Source: Ancylobacter mangrovi (lineage in GTDB: Bacteria > Pseudomonadota > Alphaproteobacteria > Rhizobiales > Xanthobacteraceae). From it: a stretch of DNA of 64,000 nucleotides. This document shows positions 57,445-64,000 of this stretch, one piece after another. The notes under the pieces are model-generated. The model worked only from the letters and a program-made list of their open reading frames with translations. It ran no database searches and was not told the origin of the DNA. Location: assembly GCF_024752355.1 (NCBI RefSeq), contig NZ_JANTHZ010000001.1:992001-1056000 (forward strand). Direction: 5' to 3'. A program made the position numbers and the translations under genes. How positions within the stretch are numbered: the first letter of the stretch is position 1; each line of letters opens with the position of its first letter.

Positions 57445-57526
57445 GGCGCCTCCACGATCTGGGTGGCCGCCGAAACGCAAGATTCGCGCCACGCCTGCCC
57501 GTGCCACGAATCCCTCTCCGCCCCTG

Positions 57527-58354
57527 TCAGACGGCGCTGCGTTCGCGCTCCGGCCGGTGTCCGAAGGTGACGGTGCCGGTCAGCATGAGGACGAACATGA
57601 CCGCGAGCAGGAAGAACACCACCAGGTTGACGCAGGTGGCGAGCGCGTAGAGCTCCGGCTTCACCCCGTAGCGCAGCGCGCCCCAGGCGGCCGACGGCAG
57701 GGTCGGCGTCGCCCCGAGCAGGTAGAAGGAAATCTCCAGATTGTTGAACGACATGATGAAGGTGACGATGAAGGCGCCGAACAGGCCGGGCCAGACCAGC
57801 GGCAGCGTCACCTCGAAGAAGGTGCGCATCGGGCTGGCGCCGAACACCATGGCCGCATCGTCCAGCCGCCAGTCGTAGCGGTAGAGCTGGGTGGCGATGA
57901 TCAGCAGCGCATAGCTGAAGCAGTGCACCGCATTGGCGAGGATCGCCGAGCCGAGATTGCCCGGCAGGCCGAGGAACAGCCCGTTGAAGATGAGCGAGGA
58001 GATGCCCAGCAGCACCTCCGAGACGAAGAGCGGCGCGACGAACAGGGCGAGGTAGAGCGGCGCCCGGCGGCCCGCATGGCGCAGGAGCCCGATGGTCGCC
58101 AGCCCCGCGAGCAGGGTCGAGAGCGCCGCCGCGCACAGGCCGATGATGATGCTGTTGCCCAGCGCCGCCTGATAGAGCGAGTTGGAGAACAGCCGCCCCA
58201 TGATGGTGAGCGTCCATTTCGGCGGATAGGGAAAGGTGTAGTTCCGCGCGAAGCTGGCGAGCGCGATATGGATGATCGGCAGGTAGAGGAAGAGATAGCA
58301 GAGTGCCACCGTCCCCAGCAGCAGCGTCTTTGCGGGCCTGATGCGCATCCTCAT
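57527..58354 (-). CDS. Polyamine-type ABC transporter permease (PotC-like)
   Basis: Permease of 275 residues with six helices and the EAA loop LDDAAMVFGASPMRTFFEVTLPLVW. The ATG at 58354 overlaps the stop of the preceding permease by ATGA; a second ATG at 58348 has better Shine-Dalgarno spacing. It is the second membrane subunit of the importer. Confidence 0.88.
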   Translation of the reverse strand: MRMRIRPAKTLLLGTVALCYLFLYLPIIHIALASFARNYTFPYPPKWTLTIMGRLFSNSLYQAALGNSIIIGLCAAALSTLLAGLATIGLLRHAGRRAPLYLALFVAPLFVSEVLLGISSLIFNGLFLGLPGNLGSAILANAVHCFSYALLIIATQLYRYDWRLDDAAMVFGASPMRTFFEVTLPLVWPGLFGAFIVTFIMSFNNLEISFYLLGATPTLPSAAWGALRYGVKPELYALATCVNLVVFFLLAVMFVLMLTGTVTFGHRPERERSAV

Positions 58355-59211
58355 CCCCTCCCGAAGCCGGTGAAGCCGGTGCGGCGCAGGTCGAGCAGCC
58401 GCGCCACGATCGCGACCAGCAGCACGCAGACGGCGAACAGCACCACGCCCATCGCCGCCCCGAGCGCCCATGTGCCGCTCTCGGCGAATTGCTGGGCGAT
58501 CGCCATGCCGAACAGCGTGCCGTTCGGCCCGCCGAGAAAGCGCGGCGCCAGCGTCGCCGACAGGCAGGGGATGAAGCACAGCGCGAAACCGATCAGCGTG
58601 CCGAACAGGTTCAGCGGCCAGGTGACCTCGAAGAAGGCGCGCGCCGGGCTGGCGCCGAAGATCTTGGCGGCATCGATCAGCCGTTGGTCGAAATTGAGCA
58701 GCGAAAGGTAGATCACCGTCACGACAATCGGCAGATAGAGGTAGATGAGGCCGATGGCGCTGGCGAAGTTGGTGTACATGATCACCCTCAGCGGCGCGGC
58801 GCCGAGCGACATGAGCACCCCGTTGAGCAGGCCGATCGGCCCCAGCAGTCCCTGCAGCGCGATGATGCGCAGCACCTCGCCGGTGAGGAACGGCACGGCG
58901 AAGGCGAGGGAGAGCAGCAGGCGGTAGCGCCCGCCATAGAGGATGATGCCATAGGCGATCGGCCAGGCGAGCACCGTGCAGATCACAGACACCGCCGTCG
59001 CCATGAGTAGCGAGCGCAGCAGGAAGGTCTGGTAGGCGGTCTCGGTCGCCAGCACCCGATAGTTGTTCAGGTTGAAGTCCTGGATGATGTGGTAGTTCTC
59101 GGTGCGCCAGATGCTGAGCACCAGCATCGACAGGAGCGGCAGCACGAACATCGCGACCAGGAAGACGCTGGGAATGCCGAGGAAGATGGCCGGTGCGAAG
59201 CGCCCTCTCAC
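58351..59211 (-). CDS. Polyamine-type ABC transporter permease (PotB-like)
   Basis: Permease of 286 residues, with helices from about residue 8 and EAA loop LIDAAKIFGASPARAFFEVTWPLN. The start is a GTG at 59211 that overlaps the ATPase stop as GTGA, preceded by GGGAGG with a 6-base gap, a strong and unusual non-ATG start that fixes the N-terminus. A TTG-initiated longer form at 59259 is unlikely. Confidence 0.9.
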   Translation of the reverse strand: MRGRFAPAIFLGIPSVFLVAMFVLPLLSMLVLSIWRTENYHIIQDFNLNNYRVLATETAYQTFLLRSLLMATAVSVICTVLAWPIAYGIILYGGRYRLLLSLAFAVPFLTGEVLRIIALQGLLGPIGLLNGVLMSLGAAPLRVIMYTNFASAIGLIYLYLPIVVTVIYLSLLNFDQRLIDAAKIFGASPARAFFEVTWPLNLFGTLIGFALCFIPCLSATLAPRFLGGPNGTLFGMAIAQQFAESGTWALGAAMGVVLFAVCVLLVAIVARLLDLRRTGFTGFGRG

Positions 59212-60290
59212 TGGTCGCCTCCCGCCTGCGCGAACAGGTCGACATCGGCCGCGTCCCAATAGGCGGTGACCTCGGCGCCGCCGGGCAGTTCCGCGCCGTC
59301 GCGCGGCCGGCTGGCGATGAGCTCGCCCCCGCTCCAGCTCAGCACGTATTCGGCATAGGCGCCGCGCAGGATCACGTGGCGGATCCGCGCCGCTATCGTG
59401 TTCGCTCCCGCCGCCGCCCCGGGCTCGGCAAGTTTCAGGCGCACCTTCTCGTTCTTCACATAGGCGACGACATTGTCGCCCTCGCCGATGCCGGGCCGGG
59501 CGGCGGTCTCGATCAGCACGCCTTCGCCGCGGATGGCGAGGCGGTCGCTCGCCTGCGCGGCGACACCCTCGAAGCGGTTCGAGCGGCCCACGAACTGGGC
59601 GATGAAGGCCGTCTTCGGCCGGTCGTAGATGTCGGTGCGCGAGGCGAAGTCCTCCACCCGCCCGCCGCGCACCACGGCGATGCGGTCGCTCATGCTCAAC
59701 GCCTCTTCCTGATTGTGCGTGACATAGATGAAGGGGATGCCGAGCGCGGTCTGGTGCCGGCGGATCTCCACCTCCATCTCCTGGCGCAGTTCACGGTCGA
59801 GATTGGCCAGCGGCTCGTCGAGCAGCAGCACCTTGGGCCGGCCGACCAACCCGCGCCCGAGCGCGACGCGCTGCTGCTGGCCGCCGGAGAGCTGGTTCGG
59901 ATAGCGCTTCTCGAGGCCGCGAAGGGCGAGGATGCCGAGCACCCAGTCCACGCGCTCGGCTATCTCGCCCTTCTGCAGCTTCAGCATGCGCAGCGGGAAG
60001 GCGAGGTTCTCGTAGACCGTGCGGTGCGGGAACAAGAGGAATTCCTGGAACACCATCGCCACGCCCCGCCGGTGCGGCGGCAGGTGGGTGACGTCCTCGC
60101 CGTCGATGAGGACACGGCCCTGGGTCGGCGTTTCCAGCCCGGCGATGATGCGAAGGAGCGTCGTCTTGCCCGAGCCGCTGGGGCCGAGCAGCGAGACGAA
60201 CTCATGCTTGTCGATTGCCATGTCGACGCGATCGACAGCCCAGACGCTGCCGTACTGCTTGGATACGCCGTCGAGGGTTATGTAGGCCAC
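59208..60290 (-). CDS. Polyamine-type ABC transporter ATPase (PotA-like)
   Basis: ATPase of 360 residues with Walker A GPSGSGKTTLLR, signature LSGGQQQR and Walker B VLLLDEPLANLD, then a TOBE domain with an IAARIRHVILRGAYAEY segment typical of PotA. It is preceded by a 78-base gap with a hairpin after the binding-protein gene. It powers import of a cationic amine or related solute. Confidence 0.92.
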   Translation of the reverse strand: MAYITLDGVSKQYGSVWAVDRVDMAIDKHEFVSLLGPSGSGKTTLLRIIAGLETPTQGRVLIDGEDVTHLPPHRRGVAMVFQEFLLFPHRTVYENLAFPLRMLKLQKGEIAERVDWVLGILALRGLEKRYPNQLSGGQQQRVALGRGLVGRPKVLLLDEPLANLDRELRQEMEVEIRRHQTALGIPFIYVTHNQEEALSMSDRIAVVRGGRVEDFASRTDIYDRPKTAFIAQFVGRSNRFEGVAAQASDRLAIRGEGVLIETAARPGIGEGDNVVAYVKNEKVRLKLAEPGAAAGANTIAARIRHVILRGAYAEYVLSWSGGELIASRPRDGAELPGGAEVTAYWDAADVDLFAQAGGDQ

Positions 60291-60325
60291 GCCGCACTCC
60301 CGGATGAAAAGAGACAGAAGCTGAT

Positions 60326-60352
60326 GCCCGGGCCGCCAGAGCGCACCCGGGC
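60326..60352 (-). other. Intercistronic hairpin between binding-protein and ATPase genes
   Basis: GCCCGGG (60326-60332) and CCCGGGC (60346-60352) form a 7-bp stem with a 13-base loop in the gap after the binding-protein stop. It parallels the hairpin at 36065-36093 and may boost binding-protein expression relative to downstream genes. Confidence 0.5.
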
Positions 60353-60368
60353 GATGGCTTCGGTCCGA

Positions 60369-61568
60369 TCAGGCGGCCTGCATGCGCGACCAGACACGCT
60401 CCCATTTCTCGGTCGAGGAGGGCTGGTCGAACATGTACATGGTCGACAGTTCCTCGGTGCGGTCCATCAGATAGAGCTTCTGCTCCTCCGGCGTCGAGAT
60501 CGGGCGCAGGTCCACCGTCGCCGAGGTGCCGGCGATGAGCGAGATCTTCTTGATCGTCTCGGGAGCGAGGAAGGTGTCGATGAAGTCGTAGCAGAGCGCG
60601 AGCGTGCCCGGATCGGTGACGCCCGAGGTCACCAGCCAGGTATCCACCCAGCCAAGCCCGCCCTCCTTCGGCACGAGCTGGTGGGCGAAGTCGAGATCGG
60701 TCTCGCCCTTCATCTTCTTCTGCACCAGCACGCGATAGATCTGGGCGAATTCCGGCGCCGCCACGATGGCACCGCTCTCCAGAAGCTGCTGCAGCGTGGT
60801 GTTGTCCTGGTAGCGGGTGAGCAGGAGCGGCTTCTGCTGGATCAGCAGCTTCTCCACCTCCGCCAGCTCCTCGTCGGTGAGGACGTAGGGGTTGAACGGC
60901 TTGCCGTCGGGGCGCGGCTTGTCCTTGGTGCCCATACGGGTCGCGACCAGGATGCCGGTGAGGGCGATGTTCTCCTCGAAGCGCGCGCTGGTCGACAGGC
61001 GCCCGGCATAGGCCGGGTCGAACAGCACCTCGATGCTCTGCACCTTCTCCTTCGGCACCTCGGCGGTGTTGTAGGTGGTGCCGTAGCTGCCCCAGCACCA
61101 GGTGACGCCGAAATGCTCGCCCGAGGTCTGGTCCGTCAGCAGCTTGTAGCGGTCGGGCTGGAACACCGGGTAGACGTTGGCGGTGTTGGGGATCCTGGCG
61201 TAGTCGATCGCCCGGATCAGCTTCTCCCGGAAATAGAGGCCCGGCCAGTAGCCGTCGGCCTGCACCAGATCGAAGTCCTTCGTGCCGCCGACGCGCAGCT
61301 TGTTATAGGCTTCGGAATTGCCGTCGAAGAAGGTCGGCGAAAACTTGACCTTGTGCTTGTCCTCGAAGGCCGAGACGATTTCGGGAACGGCGTAGCCCTC
61401 CCACATCAGCGCGCGCAGCTCGGTCGGCGCCGCCGAGGCGGGCCGGATATAGGGTGCGGCGACGGCGGTCACGGCGCCGGCCGCGAGCGTCTTCAGCACG
61501 GTGCGGCGATCGGCGGACAGCGCGGACGAGACCGCCGCGTCGCACGAACGAGACTTCGATTTGGTCAT
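60369..61568 (-). CDS. Polyamine-type ABC transporter binding protein (PotD-like)
   Basis: Periplasmic binding protein of 399 residues with a probable Tat signal (SADRRTVLKTLAAGAVTAVAAP; cleavage near PASAA). Segments LMWEGYAVPEIVSAFEDKH and VTWCWGSYGTTYNTAEVP are typical of PotD/PotF-like proteins. It follows the transaminase gene by 119 bases on the same strand. The ligand is probably an amine; binding specificity cannot be read. Confidence 0.88.
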   Translation of the reverse strand: MTKSKSRSCDAAVSSALSADRRTVLKTLAAGAVTAVAAPYIRPASAAPTELRALMWEGYAVPEIVSAFEDKHKVKFSPTFFDGNSEAYNKLRVGGTKDFDLVQADGYWPGLYFREKLIRAIDYARIPNTANVYPVFQPDRYKLLTDQTSGEHFGVTWCWGSYGTTYNTAEVPKEKVQSIEVLFDPAYAGRLSTSARFEENIALTGILVATRMGTKDKPRPDGKPFNPYVLTDEELAEVEKLLIQQKPLLLTRYQDNTTLQQLLESGAIVAAPEFAQIYRVLVQKKMKGETDLDFAHQLVPKEGGLGWVDTWLVTSGVTDPGTLALCYDFIDTFLAPETIKKISLIAGTSATVDLRPISTPEEQKLYLMDRTEELSTMYMFDQPSSTEKWERVWSRMQAA

Positions 61569-61687
61569 GGTCAGGCCCTCTGGTTTTTCGAGATTGGCGG
61601 GATTGCTTCCCTGCGGGACCCATGCCTTGTGCGTTTCCCCTCCGGGCGGTCTGGCGCCGCCTCAGCCTGCGTGTCACCTGTCGCCGT

Positions 61688-62629
61688 TCAGGCCGCGAGC
61701 GCGAACGGGTTGTCGGCATCGGCATAGTTGACCGGCGTCATGTGCCAGCCTTCCTTGTGCTTGCGCCAATAGGTCTCCTTCAGCTTCGCGCTGATCGGCC
61801 CGGGCCGGTCGTTGCCGTAGATGCGCTCGTTCACCCGCGCGCAGGGCATCACGCCGCCGGCGGTGGTGGTGGTGAACACCTCGTCGGCATCCATCAGGTC
61901 GTCGAAGGTGATCGGCCCGACCACCGGCTCGAGGCCGAGCTCGGGGCAGATGTCGAGCACCGACAGGCGCGTCACCCCTTCCAGCGCGCCGCGGTCCGGC
62001 GTGATGACCTTGGTGCCCTTGACGATGAAGACGTTGAAGCCCGCGCCCTCGGTCAGGAAGCCTTCCTGGTCCAGCAGGATGGCGGTGTCGAAGCCCTTGT
62101 CGTTGGCCTCGAACATGCCGCGCGTGAAGTCGCGCCACATGTAGTTCTTCAGCGTCGGGTCGAGCGAGCGGGGCGAGATGCGCGGCACCGACGCCACCAG
62201 CAGATGCGCGCCGCGCTCCTGCACCTCGGGCTTGATGACGTCGACCCACGGCACCGCATAGGCGATGAAGGTGTTGTCGCAGTCGAGCGGGTTGCGCGAG
62301 CCGTAGACGCTCGGGACGCCGCGGGTCGAGACCATCGCGACGAAGGCATGCTGCAGCCCGCTCAGCGCCACGACGCGGCCGAGGATGTGGCGCATCTGCT
62401 CACGGGTGACGCCTGGATCGAGCCGGTAGCCGGCCAGCGACCTGTGGAAGCGGTCGAGGTGGTCCTCGAGGCGGAAGAAGCCGCCATCGGTGACGTGGAC
62501 GACGTCATAGGTGACGTCGGAATGCACGAAGCCCCAGTCGCCGACCGGAATCCTGGCCTCGGAGATCGGCACATAGGTGCCGTTCATGTAGGCGGCGCCC
62601 TTCGAGTAGTCGGGGCTCGACTCGCTCAT
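61688..62629 (-). CDS. Fold-type IV transaminase resembling (R)-selective amine transaminases
   Basis: PLP enzyme of 313 residues, class IV fold. The N-terminal motif GFVHSDVTYDVVHV followed by FFRLEDHLDRF matches the signature I know from (R)-selective amine transaminases (HSDLTYDV and FFRLDDH) rather than branched-chain or D-amino-acid enzymes. The PLP lysine is Lys161 (SLDPTLKNYMWRDFT) and Glu194 in LTEGAGFNVF binds the cofactor nitrogen. It heads a minus-strand run into a polyamine-type importer and lies divergent from the LarA-like gene. Natural substrates are unknown. D-amino acid transaminase is the fallback assignment. Confidence 0.85.
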   Translation of the reverse strand: MSESSPDYSKGAAYMNGTYVPISEARIPVGDWGFVHSDVTYDVVHVTDGGFFRLEDHLDRFHRSLAGYRLDPGVTREQMRHILGRVVALSGLQHAFVAMVSTRGVPSVYGSRNPLDCDNTFIAYAVPWVDVIKPEVQERGAHLLVASVPRISPRSLDPTLKNYMWRDFTRGMFEANDKGFDTAILLDQEGFLTEGAGFNVFIVKGTKVITPDRGALEGVTRLSVLDICPELGLEPVVGPITFDDLMDADEVFTTTTAGGVMPCARVNERIYGNDRPGPISAKLKETYWRKHKEGWHMTPVNYADADNPFALAA

Positions 62630-62810
62630 GGTGTTCTCCTTCCAATTTCCGCACCGAGCGGACCGGAGACAGCTTTCCTCTCAATGGCCCCGTCAAAAAG
62701 CACCGCTTCGCAGGAAACGGACGGTACCACTTCCATCCCGGCGGGCCGGCCGTCCGGGTTCCCCTTCCCGGGCACCGCGTCCCTTGCTTCGCGCGCGGGC
62801 GAGCGCATAT

Positions 62811-62824
62811 GTCGGCAGGCCGAC
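62811..62824. promoter_or_regulatory. Inverted repeat in the transaminase/LarA divergent region
   Basis: GTCGGC-AG-GCCGAC is a perfect 6-bp inverted repeat with a 2-base centre, followed by TCTTTTG, within the 287-base gap between the divergent transaminase and LarA-like genes. It could be a regulator site. The rest of the gap is GC-rich and unremarkable. Confidence 0.35.
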
Positions 62825-62916
62825 TCTTTTGCGCGGCGATCCTGATATGATCGCGCGCGGCGCGTCTCGCGCCATCGTCCCCCGTGTCGGCAAGCAAGGC
62901 CCCGGACCTGAGTATC

Positions 62917-64000
62917 ATGGCAGACGCCCGATCGATTCCCCTGCTCTTCGGACGCGCCGGCATCGAGCTGAAACTGCCCGAGGCGGCGCGCCCGCAGATC
63001 ATCCAGAAGGCGCACCTGCCCCGGCTGCCGGATGCTCGCGCAGCGCTGCAGGACGCGCTCGACACGCCCATCGACGCCCCCCCGCTGGCGGAGCTCGCGA
63101 AGGGCCGGGCCAGCGCCTGCATCCTCATCTGCGACATCACCAGGCCGGTGCCGAACGGGCTGTTCCTGCGGCCGATGATCGAGACGATGCACGCCGCCGG
63201 CATCCCGCTTTCCGCCATCACCGTGCTGGTCGCCACCGGCCTACACCGGCCGAACGAGGGCGCGGAGCTCGCCGAGCTGGTGGGTGACGACTGGGTGCTG
63301 GAGAATGTCACGGTCGCGAACCATTTCGCCCGCGACGCCGAGGCCCATGTCGACCTCGGCCCGACGCCGACGCGCGCGACGCCGGTCTTCATCGACCGCC
63401 GCTTCGTCGAGGCGGAGCTGCGCATCGCCACCGGCCTCGTCGAGCCGCATTTCATGGCCGGCTGGTCGGGCGGGCGCAAGGTGGTGGCACCGGGCGTCGC
63501 CGGCCACCAGACCATCCGCACCTTCCATTCGGCGCGGTTCATGGAGGACCCGCTGGCGGTCCAGTGCAATCTCGTCGGCAACCCGCTGCATGAGGAGCAG
63601 CTCGAGATCGTGCGCAAGATCGGCGAGATCTACGCGCTCAACACCGTGCTCGACGAGGACCGCAACCTGGTCCACGTGACCTTCGGCGAGATCATCGCGA
63701 GCCATCTGGCGGCGGTCGACTTCGTCACCTCCGCGACCCGCATCGAGATGCCGCGCAAGTTCAAGACCGTGGTCACCACCTCGGCCGGCTATCCGCTCGA
63801 CAAGACCTACTACCAGACCGTCAAGGGCATGGTGACGCCGCTCGACATACTGGAGCCGGGCGGCACGCTGATCATCGCCTCGGAATGCTCGGAAGGCTTC
63901 GGCTCCGAGGAGTTCCGCGACGCGCAGGCGCGCCTGGTCGAGCTCGGGCCGGAGCGCTTCCTCGCCACCATCAGCGCCAAGTCGCTGGCGGACATCGACG
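62917..64000 (+). CDS. LarA-like nickel-enzyme homologue (3' end cut)
   Basis: Lactate-racemase-like protein, at least 361 residues visible and open at the window edge. The N-terminal domain has CDITRPVPN and VATGLHRPNEG. His110, His178, Lys188 (EPHFMAGWSGGRK) and His204 occupy the same spacing as the residues that hold the nickel-pincer cofactor in LarA (His-Lys 10 apart, Lys-His 16 apart). It should therefore bind that cofactor, which requires LarB, LarC and LarE made elsewhere. Substrate could be lactate or another hydroxy acid. Its ATG at 62917 is divergent from the transaminase gene. Confidence 0.88.
   Translation, partial: MADARSIPLLFGRAGIELKLPEAARPQIIQKAHLPRLPDARAALQDALDTPIDAPPLAELAKGRASACILICDITRPVPNGLFLRPMIETMHAAGIPLSAITVLVATGLHRPNEGAELAELVGDDWVLENVTVANHFARDAEAHVDLGPTPTRATPVFIDRRFVEAELRIATGLVEPHFMAGWSGGRKVVAPGVAGHQTIRTFHSARFMEDPLAVQCNLVGNPLHEEQLEIVRKIGEIYALNTVLDEDRNLVHVTFGEIIASHLAAVDFVTSATRIEMPRKFKTVVTTSAGYPLDKTYYQTVKGMVTPLDILEPGGTLIIASECSEGFGSEEFRDAQARLVELGPERFLATISAKSLADID

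Overview
The window is a high-GC, gene-dense chromosomal segment of an alphaproteobacterium. The gene content suggests a Hyphomicrobiales-type methylotroph or oligotroph (relatives of Xanthobacter, Ancylobacter or Starkeya would fit), but there is no rRNA or other marker to fix the genus. I see no IS elements, phage genes, CRISPR arrays, rRNA or tRNA genes. No gap between genes exceeds 300 bases. Two genes are cut by the window edges: a CsoR-type regulator at the left and a LarA-like gene at the right.

Layout. (1) 1-4453: end of a CsoR-family metal regulator, an exported GH5 glycosidase, a GntP-family permease and a Tat-exported GH1 beta-glucosidase. (2) 4595-6114: a stand-alone acyl carrier protein and ketosynthase resembling the NodF/NodE pair. 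(3) 6102-20942: a complete N-methylglutamate pathway for methylamine use. It comprises a LysR regulator, a four-subunit sarcosine oxidase/N-methylglutamate dehydrogenase (soxBDAG = mgdABCD), purU and folD for tetrahydrofolate-bound C1 units, a soluble transhydrogenase, an XRE-cupin regulator, the three-gene N-methylglutamate synthase (mgsABC = glxBCD) and a GlnT/GmaS-type gamma-glutamylmethylamide synthetase. (4) 20998-30299: propionyl-CoA to succinyl-CoA module: PccR/ScfR-type regulator, pccB, pccA and both subunits of methylmalonyl-CoA mutase. (5) 30307-38651: an FUSC/HlyD two-gene efflux pump and a peptide-type ABC importer under a divergent GntR regulator. (6) 38742-46068: a large MscS channel, a TauE/SafE exporter, and an orphan TRAP-type binding protein next to a membrane GGDEF-EAL protein. 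(7) 46117-55914: an aminoethylphosphonate island: phnX, an AEP ABC importer (phnSTUV type), a 2-hydroxyacid dehydrogenase, a PbfA-like lyase, phnW and a LysR regulator. (8) 55936-64000: a MocR regulator, a polyamine/spermidine-type ABC importer, a fold-type IV transaminase that resembles (R)-selective amine transaminases, and a LarA-like nickel-enzyme homologue.

The modules share a theme: scavenging small nitrogen-, carbon- and phosphorus-containing organics (methylamine, AEP, short-chain acids, peptides, amines). In the methylamine block, GmaS makes gamma-glutamylmethylamide, MgsABC makes N-methylglutamate, MgdABCD releases the methyl group as a C1 unit, and FolD plus PurU carry it to formate while SthA can rebalance NADPH to NADH. 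In the phosphonate block, imported AEP is transaminated by PhnW, hydroxy-AEP is deaminated by the PbfA-like enzyme, and both give phosphonoacetaldehyde for PhnX.

The most unusual points are the transaminase/ABC/LarA-like locus at the right end, the TRAP-binding-protein/cyclic-di-GMP pair, and the unassigned dehydrogenase inside the phosphonate island. All functional calls are from sequence reading; no database search was run.
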